A stretch of DNA of 27,040 nt, taken from Flavobacteriales bacterium UBA7612. GTDB lineage: Bacteria > Bacteroidota > Bacteroidia > Flavobacteriales > Weeksellaceae. Below the pieces are notes generated by a model, which did not search any database, was not told the DNA's origin, and saw only the letters and a program-made list of their open reading frames with translations. The DNA lies in assembly GCA_002484335.1 (NCBI GenBank), contig DLJQ01000008.1:118653-145692 (forward strand), given 5' to 3'. The position numbers were made by a program, and so were the translations under genes. Shown here piece by piece: positions 16,958-24,135 of the stretch; within the stretch, counting starts at the first letter, position 1, and every line of letters starts with the position of its first letter.

Positions 16958-17928
16958 TGCGCATTCTTCAAGAAATTAAAACATACACAGGAATAAATTA
17001 TTTTCGAGAATGGTCGAGAACAAAAATGATGAATAAAAAAACTGGAATTACTGTTCATGATTTCTTGAAAGTTTTTTGGATTAGAGTGATGAAAGGTAAT
17101 TTTCCATTACGTTCTGCGGCTATTTCATGGATTTTATTTTTTAGTATGTTTCCTTTCTTACTTTTCTTATTCAGTGTTTTACCTCATTTATATCATTATC
17201 AAGAAATAAAAAAATTATTATTTACTCAATTTTTACCTCAACTATTACCTAGTCATGTTAGTAATGATGTTATCTCATATATTGATAGTACAACACAATT
17301 ACAAGGTAAACGAAAAGTAAATTATTTTATGATTTTGATTACAATATTCATGTCATCTAATGGAATTCAGGGGATTATAAATGGATTTAATACTTCGTAT
17401 CAAGATGTTTATGTTAAACGTAAAAACTTTAAATCAAGATTATTATCTATAGTTTTAACTTTGTTTTTTACAATATTTATAGTATTGCAGGTTTCTTTGA
17501 CCTATTCGACTTTGGTTATATGGAAATTTTTAACTCATATTCCATTTTTAGGGAAATTAAGTGAATTTTCTTACTTAATTAATTACATTGCTATATTCAT
17601 GTTTTATTTTATATCAATGTGTATGCTGTATTATTTTGGACCAAATCATAAAAAAACTAGAAGTACTGTATTACCAGGAGCAGTGTTAACTTCAGTTTTA
17701 TTTTTATTCACAGTTATAGGATTTAATACTTATTTAAGTTATTTTACGAATATAAATTTGCTTTATGGTTCTTTAGGTTTAGTTATGATTATGATGATAT
17801 TTGTTTATATTAATGTCATTCTGATGTTGATTGGTTATGAGTTAAATATGTCTATAAATTATACAAAATATTACGAAGATGTTAATCATATAGATAATAG
17901 TCGTTATATTAATTTAGATAAGGAATAG
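16957..17928 (+). CDS. YihY/BrkB-family inner membrane protein
   Basis: A 323-residue protein with a cytoplasmic N-terminus of about 50 residues and six predicted membrane segments (about 55-76, 123-143, 164-188, 206-228, 240-262, 270-296). The family pattern RSAAISWILFFSMFPFLLFLF at TM1, the loop SYQDVY, and the last-helix signature (YGSLGLVMIMMIFVYINVI, then GYELN) identify YihY/BrkB. The once-proposed RNase BN activity belongs to RNase Z, not to this family, and its real function is unclear. The N-terminus before the core resembles that of flavobacterial homologues, which supports the ATG at 16957 over the Met at residue 24. A strong terminator follows 2 bases after the stop. Confidence 0.88.
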   Translation: MRILQEIKTYTGINYFREWSRTKMMNKKTGITVHDFLKVFWIRVMKGNFPLRSAAISWILFFSMFPFLLFLFSVLPHLYHYQEIKKLLFTQFLPQLLPSHVSNDVISYIDSTTQLQGKRKVNYFMILITIFMSSNGIQGIINGFNTSYQDVYVKRKNFKSRLLSIVLTLFFTIFIVLQVSLTYSTLVIWKFLTHIPFLGKLSEFSYLINYIAIFMFYFISMCMLYYFGPNHKKTRSTVLPGAVLTSVLFLFTVIGFNTYLSYFTNINLLYGSLGLVMIMMIFVYINVILMLIGYELNMSINYTKYYEDVNHIDNSRYINLDKE

Positions 17929-17930
17929 AG

Positions 17931-17964
17931 AAAAAACAGTTTAATTACAATTAAACTGTTTTTT
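17931..17964 (+). terminator. Terminator of the YihY gene
   Basis: AAAAAACAGTTTAAT pairs perfectly (15 bases) with ATTAAACTGTTTTTT around loop TACA. Confidence 0.92.
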
Positions 17965-17992
17965 TAGTTGTTGATTTTATAAAGTATAAAAA

Positions 17993-18613
17993 ATGAAAAA
18001 AATGTTTTTGTCATCATCATTTAATGATGTTTATCAATTTTTAGAGAATTTTTATGGAGAAAGTGTAAAAGGTAAAACAGTTGCATTTATTGATACTGCA
18101 AGTTTAGTAGAAGATTATACAAAATATGTTGATGATGATAGAAAAGCTTTTATAGATTTAGGAATTATTATTAAAGATTTAGATATTATAGGAAAACATC
18201 AAAATGAAATGAGTAAAGTTTTTTCAGAATCAGATATGATTTTTGTTTCAGGAGGAAACACATTTTATTTACTTCAAGAATTAAAAAAATCTAATGCTGA
18301 TCAGTTAATTATTGATGAAATAAAAAAAGGAAAACTTTATATTGGTTCATCAGCAGGTAGTATTATTTTATCTAAAGATATTTTATACGTGGATAAAATG
18401 GATGATAAAAGAAAAGCTACAGAATTAGAGAATTTTTTAGGTTTAAATATGGTTGACTTTTATACTTTACCTCATTTAAATAATGAACCATTTACCGAAA
18501 TTGTAGAAGACATTTTAAAAGAGAATAATAGAATAGATAAATTGCATCTAGTTCCAATAAGTAATCATCAAGTTATATTGGTTAATAATAGTCAGTATAA
18601 AATAATAGGTTAA
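17993..18613 (+). CDS. Peptidase E-like (S51 family) protein
   Basis: A 206-residue cytoplasmic protein with the class I glutamine-amidotransferase-like fold of peptidase E. VSGGNTFYLLQEL is the family loop, GSSAGSIIL carries the nucleophile Ser120 at the same position as in E. coli PepE, and His161 in LPHLNNEP fits the catalytic histidine. It may hydrolyse Asp-X dipeptides, but more divergent S51 relatives (cyanophycinase-like or uncharacterised) cannot be excluded. It reads into the SDR gene 10 bases later, so the two are probably co-transcribed. Confidence 0.85.
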   Translation: MKKMFLSSSFNDVYQFLENFYGESVKGKTVAFIDTASLVEDYTKYVDDDRKAFIDLGIIIKDLDIIGKHQNEMSKVFSESDMIFVSGGNTFYLLQELKKSNADQLIIDEIKKGKLYIGSSAGSIILSKDILYVDKMDDKRKATELENFLGLNMVDFYTLPHLNNEPFTEIVEDILKENNRIDKLHLVPISNHQVILVNNSQYKIIG

Positions 18614-18623
18614 AAATGATAAA

Positions 18624-19364
18624 ATGAAAAGATTTAATAATAAAACAATATTAATTACAGGAGGTACAAGTGGGATAGGTTTAGCAGGAGCAAAACGTTT
18701 GTTAGAAGAAGGAGCTAAAGTTATTATTACTGGAAGAACAGAAAGTCATTTATTTGAAGCTAAAGAGCAATTAGGAAATAATGTTATAATAGTAGAGAAT
18801 GATGTAGAAAAAGAAGATTTTTTAACTGATTTGTTATCTGTAGTAAAAAAAAGTGGGAAAATTGATGGTTTATGGTTAAATGCAGCTTTTGCTGCTGGAG
18901 GTGATTTAAATACTTTAGATAAAAATTCAATTGATAAAATGTTTCATGTAAATGTTGTGGCTCCAATGTTACAAATGGGAGCTTTGTCACCATTTATAAA
19001 TAATGGAGGTGCTGTTGTGGTTACATCTTCTAGTGCTGTTTATGAGGGTCAATCTTCAATTTCTCTATATTCAGCAACAAAAGCTGCAATTTTATCAGCT
19101 GCTAAATCTTGGGCAGCAGAGTTATCACCCAGAGGAATTAGAGTAAATTCTATTATACCTGGTCCTATAAAAAGTAATCTTAGATCATCACTTCCTGATG
19201 ATTTACGTCAACAATTTGAAGAAGAATTAGCTAAAACACTTTTATTAAAAAGAATAGGAGAGCCTGAAGAGGCTGCTGCTATTGCGCTATTTTTATTATC
19301 AGATGATTCTAGTTATGTAACTGGTAGTGAATACATCGTTGATGGAGGTTTATTGATGAAATAA
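18624..19364 (+). CDS. Classical SDR-family NAD(P)-dependent oxidoreductase
   Basis: A 246-residue Rossmann-fold dehydrogenase. TGGTSGIG (12-19) binds the cofactor; an Arg following ITG at about 38 suggests NADP preference. The catalytic set is Ser136/137, Tyr149 and Lys153 (in YSATKAA); NAA replaces the more usual NNAG at about 86-88. PGPI and the closing TGSEYIVDGG are typical of sugar- or ketone-reducing SDRs. The substrate cannot be assigned, and the family is too broad for a pathway call. Probably in one transcript with the upstream peptidase E-like gene. Confidence 0.88.
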   Translation: MKRFNNKTILITGGTSGIGLAGAKRLLEEGAKVIITGRTESHLFEAKEQLGNNVIIVENDVEKEDFLTDLLSVVKKSGKIDGLWLNAAFAAGGDLNTLDKNSIDKMFHVNVVAPMLQMGALSPFINNGGAVVVTSSSAVYEGQSSISLYSATKAAILSAAKSWAAELSPRGIRVNSIIPGPIKSNLRSSLPDDLRQQFEEELAKTLLLKRIGEPEEAAAIALFLLSDDSSYVTGSEYIVDGGLLMK

Positions 19365-19451
19365 AATTAATTATAAAAGAATATATAATATTACATATAT
19401 TTACAATAATACTTAATTGTATTTAATTAAATTCTTGAACTGATTAAAAAA

Positions 19452-19459
19452 TATTTTTG
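19452..19459 (+). promoter_or_regulatory. Candidate -7 element upstream of the sigma factor operon
   Basis: TATTTTTG fits TAnnTTTG exactly. A TTG at 19435 is 14 bases away, shorter than the usual 19-21. If used, the hairpin at 19516-19554 would lie in the 5' leader of the sigma gene. Confidence 0.35.
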
Positions 19460-19515
19460 ATCAATGAATGTTTTTTAATTAGTTAAAAATAAGCATTTTA
19501 TTGTTTTTTGTTTTT

Positions 19516-19554
19516 AAATAAGTCACTTTTTTTAAAAAAAATAGTGACTTATTT
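19516..19554 (+). terminator. Strong hairpin just upstream of the sigma factor gene
   Basis: AAATAAGTCACT pairs perfectly with AGTGACTTATTT; the loop contains runs of T and A that can extend the stem. It is followed by AGTTTT. It could end the SDR transcript (152 bases after its stop) or be a leader structure of the sigma operon, whose ATG is 35 bases further on. Confidence 0.6.
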
Positions 19555-19589
19555 AGTTTTCATGTGTCATAATAGTGAAAGTAAGTTAA

Positions 19590-20153
19590 ATGTCGAAAGA
19601 TCCGATTGAACATCTAGATGATGACAATTTAGTTGAGAAGATTGTTCAAACAAAAGATCAATATTTGTTTGGTGTATTATATGATAGATATGCTGATATT
19701 ATTTATAATAAATGTTGGAGTTTTGTTGAAGATAAGGAGGAAGCGCATGATATGACGCATGATATATTTGTAAAGTTATTTTTAAAACTTAGAACATATC
19801 AAGCTAAATCAAAGTTTTCTACTTGGCTATACTCTTTTGTATATAATTTTTGTATAAATCATATACAAAGAAAGTTGAATAATAATGAAAAACAATTTTC
19901 AGTTACCGAGGATTTGCTTGAAAATTATGAAGAAGAAATTGATGACAAAGAAATATTTGAATTAAAAGTTGAAAAGTTGAACTGTTCATTAGCAAAATTA
20001 GATGTTGAAGATAAATCTATATTATTGATGAAATATCAAGATGGTTTTTCTATAAAAGATTTATCTAATGCTTTAGAAATAGGTGAGAGTGCAACTAAAA
20101 TGAGATTGAATAGAGCAAAAAATCGTTTGTTGAATATTTATAAAGAATTGTAA
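19590..20153 (+). CDS. ECF-type RNA polymerase sigma-70 factor
   Basis: A 187-residue group 4 sigma factor. Region 2 spans about 25-98 (LFGVLYDRYADIIYNKC, then AHDMTHDIFVKLFLKL, and KFSTWLYSFVYNFCINHIQR, which should melt and recognise the -10 region). A short acidic linker follows (ENYEEEIDDKEIFE), then region 4 at about 128-187 with the helix-turn-helix FSIKDLSNALEIGESATKMRLNRAKNRL. No extra C-terminal domain is present. The next gene starts 1 base after the stop, and the third follows closely, so this is a compact operon. The usual partner, a membrane anti-sigma factor with a zinc-binding cytoplasmic domain, is absent; the small protein or the channel downstream may take that role (inference). 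Confidence 0.93.
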   Translation: MSKDPIEHLDDDNLVEKIVQTKDQYLFGVLYDRYADIIYNKCWSFVEDKEEAHDMTHDIFVKLFLKLRTYQAKSKFSTWLYSFVYNFCINHIQRKLNNNEKQFSVTEDLLENYEEEIDDKEIFELKVEKLNCSLAKLDVEDKSILLMKYQDGFSIKDLSNALEIGESATKMRLNRAKNRLLNIYKEL

Positions 20154-20154
20154 T

Positions 20155-20355
20155 ATGGAAAATCCTTTTAAAACTATTATAACTAACGAAAAGCTTCCAG
20201 AAACAATCAAACAAAAAGTAATGGATGATGTTGCGTTAGTAAAATTAACGTTGAATGTTGCAGAATTAGTTTCTGTAAAATATCCAAAAACAATAGGTAG
20301 TATTTTGAGTATAGGAAAAAATACTTCAAAGAAAAACCCTAAAAAGAAAGATTAA
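20155..20355 (+). CDS. Uncharacterised 66-residue protein in the sigma factor operon
   Basis: I do not recognise a named family. It begins 1 base after the sigma stop codon and ends 10 bases before the channel gene, so it is very likely translated. It is cytoplasmic by appearance: no signal peptide or membrane segment, one probable amphipathic helical stretch (about residues 14-45, LPETIKQKVMDDVALVKLTL onward), then a Lys-rich tail (SKKNPKKKD). The position just behind an ECF sigma gene is the usual place of an anti-sigma factor, so a small sigma-binding regulator is a reasonable hypothesis, without motif support. Small proteins of similar look occur at this position in other flavobacteria as far as I recall. 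Confidence 0.75.
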   Translation: MENPFKTIITNEKLPETIKQKVMDDVALVKLTLNVAELVSVKYPKTIGSILSIGKNTSKKNPKKKD

Positions 20356-20365
20356 AAAGAAAAGT

Positions 20366-21193
20366 ATGAATATAGGTTTAAACTTTAGTTTATTGGAAAA
20401 TTTGTACCAAGAAATGGTAAATGTTTTTCCTAAAATTATAGGAGGGATTGTATATATAGTCATTTCGTATTTTATATTAAAATTATTGCTAATTCTAACT
20501 AAATATATACTTAAAATTTCTAAAATAGATAACCTCAAAGAAGCATTGAATAATAATGATTTTTTAAAAAATTCATCTATAGAAGTTGATCCTCAAAAAA
20601 TAATATTACAATTTGTAAAAGTGTTTATCATCTTACTAATTATAATTATAGGATCTGATATATTTGGATTAGTAGTTGTATCTAGACAAATAGGTAGAAT
20701 TATAGATTACTTACCACAATTTTTTAGTGCCTTAATCATATTTATAGGAGGTTTTTATTTAGCAAGTTATGTAAAAACATTAATAAAAAGCTTATTAAAA
20801 TCTTTTGATCTTAATGGTGCTACAATTGTAGGTAATATATTATTTTATATAATTTTAATTTTTACAATTTTAACATCTTTAAATCAAGCAGGAATTAATA
20901 CTGACTTAATAACAAATAATTTATCATTAATTATTGGTGCAATACTTCTAACTATTTCTATAGCTTTTGGACTAGGTTCAAAAGATATTATTTACAGAAT
21001 ATTATTATCATTTTATGCAAATAAAAATTTCGAAGTAGGACAAAAAATAATTATTGATGATGAAATTGAAGGAATAATAATATCTATTGACAATATATCA
21101 CTTATACTACAAGTAGGAGAAAAACAAATTGTTTATCCTATAAAAGTAATTTCGAATAGAAAAATACAAATATTAAATAATAATCAATCTTAA
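20366..21193 (+). CDS. Small MscS-like mechanosensitive channel family membrane protein
   Basis: A 275-residue inner-membrane protein with about five hydrophobic segments (roughly 22-46, 83-107, 117-137, 152-172, 182-205), followed by FGLGSKDIIYRILLSFYANK, which corresponds to the MscS pore-lining helix and its hinge. It then has a short beta domain (FEVGQKIIIDDEIEGIIISI, then QIVYPIKVISNRKIQIL) corresponding to the MscS beta domain. The large C-terminal vestibule domain of E. coli MscS is missing, and the helix region resembles the conserved TM helix repeat family. It may release solutes under membrane tension or sense it. As the third gene of the sigma operon it is a candidate sensor or an effector of the response; neither is shown. 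Confidence 0.8.
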   Translation: MNIGLNFSLLENLYQEMVNVFPKIIGGIVYIVISYFILKLLLILTKYILKISKIDNLKEALNNNDFLKNSSIEVDPQKIILQFVKVFIILLIIIIGSDIFGLVVVSRQIGRIIDYLPQFFSALIIFIGGFYLASYVKTLIKSLLKSFDLNGATIVGNILFYIILIFTILTSLNQAGINTDLITNNLSLIIGAILLTISIAFGLGSKDIIYRILLSFYANKNFEVGQKIIIDDEIEGIIISIDNISLILQVGEKQIVYPIKVISNRKIQILNNNQS

Positions 21194-21213
21194 AAAGATT
21201 CTCTAAATTAACC

Positions 21214-21407
21214 AAAATCAATGATTTTTTACCGAAAATCAAGCCGCTTTTAACCTAACTACCTAACCTATTTTTTGTGAATATATTTCACATTTTACCA
21301 AACCCAGATTTAATAGAAAGACAATCTATACCAAAATACTTTCTATCTATCTATTAAATCAAAAAATAATTCCTCAAAAAGAGACTGAAATCTATCAGTC
21401 TCTTTTT
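21214..21407 (+). other. Gene-free stretch with inverted repeats, ending in a terminator
   Basis: Between the channel gene and rpsO there are four inverted repeats: AAAATC/GATTTT (21214-21228, followed by T's, perhaps a weak terminator of the channel gene), TGTGAA/TTCACA (21276-21292), GATTTAATAG/CTATTAAATC (21307-21360), and the strong terminator described separately. The plus strand between them is poor in G and contains CCTAACTACCTAACCTA. No open reading frame of note. It may be a long 3' untranslated region or a small RNA. Confidence 0.4.
21376..21407 (+). terminator. Strong terminator 183 bases after the channel gene
   Basis: AAAAAGAGACTGA pairs with TCAGTCTCTTTTT around loop AATCTA, followed by a T-rich run. 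Its distance from the preceding stop codon is unusual for this window. Confidence 0.88.
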
Positions 21408-21438
21408 ATTTTTTTTATATGTAAGTTATATTTTTTTG

Positions 21439-21446
21439 TATATTTG
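21439..21446 (+). promoter_or_regulatory. -7 element of the rpsO promoter
   Basis: TATATTTG followed by CAC is an exact and typical flavobacterial -7 box, giving a leader of about 30 bases before the ATG at 21483. The -33 position carries only T/A. Confidence 0.65.
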
Positions 21447-21482
21447 CACTTCAATACATAAGAATTATTAAATAATATTGGC

Positions 21483-21752
21483 ATGTACTTATCAACAGAA
21501 GTAAAAAGCGAAATCTTCGCAAAACACGGAAAATCAGCTACAGATACAGGATCAGCTGAAGGGCAAATTGCATTATTCACTTACCGTATCAAACATTTAA
21601 CTGAGCACTTGAAAAAAAATCATAAAGATTTTAATACAGAAAGATCTTTAGTATTATTAGTAGGTAAGCGTAAAGCGTTATTAAACTACTTAAAGAAAAA
21701 AGATATTACAAGATACCGTGCGATTATCGCTGAATTAGGATTACGTAAGTAA
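21483..21752 (+). CDS. rpsO: 30S ribosomal protein S15
   Basis: Primary 16S rRNA-binding protein of the platform of the small subunit. The 89 residues match the family length and its hallmarks: TGSAEGQIALFTYRIKHLTEHL and HKDFNTERSLVLLVGKRKALLNYL, ending in YRAIIAELGLRK. It precedes pnp as in many bacteria, but a terminator lies between them, so each probably has its own promoter here. Confidence 0.97.
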   Translation: MYLSTEVKSEIFAKHGKSATDTGSAEGQIALFTYRIKHLTEHLKKNHKDFNTERSLVLLVGKRKALLNYLKKKDITRYRAIIAELGLRK

Positions 21753-21765
21753 TTTGAAAAAAATA

Positions 21766-21800
21766 AAAAGGGCAATTATGTTAAAATTGCCTTTTTTTTT
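21766..21800 (+). terminator. Terminator of rpsO
   Basis: GGCAATT pairs with AATTGCC, extended by A's and T's with one bulged G, and followed by a long T-run. Confidence 0.88.
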
Positions 21801-21841
21801 GTTAGATATCCAAATAAGATACATACATTTATAAAAATACA

Positions 21842-21862
21842 GTTAAGGCAAACGGCTTTAAC
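21842..21862 (+). promoter_or_regulatory. Hairpin in the pnp leader
   Basis: GTTAAGGC pairs with GCTTTAAC (one G-U) around AAACG, 28 bases before the pnp ATG. A possible promoter (TTG at 21799, 22-base spacer, TACATTTA at 21824) would place it at the start of the transcript. Its role is unknown. Confidence 0.4.
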
Positions 21863-21890
21863 TTAGACGAATTAAATACTAAGAAGACGA

Positions 21891-24059
21891 ATGATTCCAC
21901 AGGCGATCACAGAAAAAATTACTCTTGCAGACGGCAGAGAAATTACAATTGAAACAGGGAAATTAGCAAAACAGGCTGATGGATCTGTGGTTGTACGCAT
22001 GGGTGATACCATGTTATTAGCTACAGTAGTAGCAAACAAAGAAGCTAATCCAGGTGTAGATTTCTTACCTTTAACAGTTGATTATAGAGAGAAATTTTAT
22101 GCTGGAGGACGTATTCCAGGAAACTTTTTTAGAAGAGAAGCAAAACCATCAGATGATGAGGTTTTAACTATGCGTTTGGTAGACCGTGTATTAAGACCTA
22201 TGTTTCCAGAAGATTTCCATGCGGAAGTACAAGTGATGATTTCTCTTATATCTTACGATAAACAAGTAATGCCAGAAGCATTAGCAGGATTAGCTGCTTC
22301 TGCTGCAATAGCAATTACAGATATACCTTTTACATTAATTTCAGAAGCTCGTGTTATACGTCTTAATGGAGAATTAATGATAAATCCTTCAGTAGAGCAA
22401 TTAGCACAAGCTGATATTGATATTATGGTAGGAGCTTCTAAAGATTCTGTTGTAATGGTAGAAGGTGAAATGAGTGAAATTTCTGAGCGTGAAATGTTAG
22501 ATGCAATAGAATTTGCTCATTCAGAAATTAAAAAACAAATTGAAGCTCAAGAAAGTTTAGCTACTAAAGTAGGTAAATCAACTCCTAAACGTGAATATAA
22601 CCACGAAACTCATGACGAAGAAATTCGTGAAAAAGTTTGGGCTTATGGTTATGATAAATTTTATGATATAGCTAAAAGTCCATCAGAAAAGCACGAAAGA
22701 GGAGAAAAGTTTGCTGCTGTAGAAGAGGAATTCTTAGCGCAATATGCAGAAGATGAAGAAGAGTTAGCTCGTGTTAAGCCTTTTGCTCATATCTATTTTC
22801 ATGATGTACAAAAAGAAGCTGTTCGTCAATTAATTTTAAATGAAGGAATTCGTTTAGATGGACGTGATCCTAAAACTATTCGTCCTATTTGGACAGAAGT
22901 TGATTATTTACCATCAACACACGGATCTGCTATTTTTACACGTGGGGAAACTCAAGCATTAGCTACTGTAACATTAGGATCTTCTAAAGATGCTAATATG
23001 GTAGATGGTGTTGTAACAAATTTTGATGAAAAATTCTTTTTACATTATAACTTCCCTCCATTCTCTACAGGTGAAGCACGTCCTTTAAGAGGAACTTCTC
23101 GTCGTGAGGTTGGTCATGGAAATTTAGCACAAAGAGCATTAGCTCAAATGTTACCTGACGAATGTCCTTATACTGTACGTATCGTTTCAGAAGTATTAGA
23201 ATCTAATGGTTCTTCTTCTATGGCAACTGTTTGTGCTGGAACATTAGCTTTAATGGATTCAGGTTTACAAATGAAAAAACCAGTTTCGGGTATTGCAATG
23301 GGATTGATTACAGATACTAAATCTGGTAAATTCACTGTATTATCTGATATCTTAGGAGATGAAGATCACTTAGGAGATATGGACTTTAAAGTGACAGGTA
23401 CTGCTGATGGTATTACAGCATGTCAGATGGATATAAAAGTACAAGGATTATCTATGGAAATTATGGAAACGGCATTGTTACAAGCTAAAGAAGGTCGTTT
23501 ACACATTTTAGGTAAATTACTTGAAACTTTACCAGAACCACGTCAACAGTTAAAACCAAATGCACCTAAAGTTGTAGTTGTAGAAATTCCTAAAGAATTT
23601 ATTGGAGCTGTAATAGGACCAGGAGGAAAAGTAATTCAAGAATTACAAAAAGAAACTGAAACTGTTATTGCAATTACAGAGCAAGAAACTACTGGTCGTG
23701 TTGAGATTAATGGTGTTATCCAAGAAAATATCGATAGAGTAGTAGAAAGAATTAAACAAATTGCATTTGTTCCAGAGGCTGGAGCAACTTATAATGCAGT
23801 TGTAAAATCTATCAAACCTTTTGGAGCTTTCGTAGAAATTTCTAAAGGAGTTGAAGGTTTAGTTCATATTTCTGAGATAGAGCATAAAAGATTAGAAAAA
23901 GTTGAAGATGCGTTAAATATTGGAGACAAAATCGAAGTTAAATTTTTAGGATACGATGATAAAAAGAAAATGAAATTATCTCGTAAGGCATTATTACCTA
24001 AACCTGAAAAAACAGCAGATAAAAAAGAAGTGAAAACTCAAGAAAATAAGGACGCTTAA
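21891..24059 (+). CDS. pnp: Polyribonucleotide nucleotidyltransferase (PNPase)
   Basis: A trimeric 3'-to-5' phosphorolytic exoribonuclease of RNA turnover. The 722 residues contain the complete set: first RNase PH domain (about 10-215, with FFRREAKPSDDE and the RLVDRVLRPMFP segment), helical linker domain, second RNase PH domain (about 310-545, including FPPFSTGEARPLRGTSRREV and GDEDHLGDMDFKV), KH domain (about 560-620, GPGG at 576-579) and S1 domain (about 630-702, GAFVEISKGVEGLVHISEI). The tail is charged and Lys/Glu-rich. The start at 21891 gives MIPQAITEKI and follows a purine-rich AAGAAGACG. The codon use is slightly less AT-biased than in neighbouring accessory genes, as expected for a highly expressed gene. 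Confidence 0.97.
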   Translation: MIPQAITEKITLADGREITIETGKLAKQADGSVVVRMGDTMLLATVVANKEANPGVDFLPLTVDYREKFYAGGRIPGNFFRREAKPSDDEVLTMRLVDRVLRPMFPEDFHAEVQVMISLISYDKQVMPEALAGLAASAAIAITDIPFTLISEARVIRLNGELMINPSVEQLAQADIDIMVGASKDSVVMVEGEMSEISEREMLDAIEFAHSEIKKQIEAQESLATKVGKSTPKREYNHETHDEEIREKVWAYGYDKFYDIAKSPSEKHERGEKFAAVEEEFLAQYAEDEEELARVKPFAHIYFHDVQKEAVRQLILNEGIRLDGRDPKTIRPIWTEVDYLPSTHGSAIFTRGETQALATVTLGSSKDANMVDGVVTNFDEKFFLHYNFPPFSTGEARPLRGTSRREVGHGNLAQRALAQMLPDECPYTVRIVSEVLESNGSSSMATVCAGTLALMDSGLQMKKPVSGIAMGLITDTKSGKFTVLSDILGDEDHLGDMDFKVTGTADGITACQMDIKVQGLSMEIMETALLQAKEGRLHILGKLLETLPEPRQQLKPNAPKVVVVEIPKEFIGAVIGPGGKVIQELQKETETVIAITEQETTGRVEINGVIQENIDRVVERIKQIAFVPEAGATYNAVVKSIKPFGAFVEISKGVEGLVHISEIEHKRLEKVEDALNIGDKIEVKFLGYDDKKKMKLSRKALLPKPEKTADKKEVKTQENKDA

Positions 24060-24077
24060 TTTTTGAGCAATACAAAT

Positions 24078-24113
24078 AAAAAAAGCAGTATAATTTTATT
24101 ATACTGCTTTTTT
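24078..24113. terminator. Bidirectional terminator between pnp and the nfu gene
   Basis: A 16-base perfect stem (AAAAAAGCAGTATAAT with its complement) around loop TTT. A-run on the left and T-run on the right serve both convergent genes. Confidence 0.9.
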
Positions 24114-24135
24114 AGTTTTATGCTATTTTTTTTAA

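Noticed and set aside
16957..17928. Naming the YihY gene ribonuclease BN
   Set aside because: That old name was a mistaken assignment; RNase BN activity belongs to the RNase Z family, which is encoded separately here at 14154-15074.
18784..18993. A 69-codon minus-strand open frame inside the SDR gene
   Set aside because: Antisense shadow with His/Leu/Gln-rich sequence, and the SDR frame is complete and conserved.
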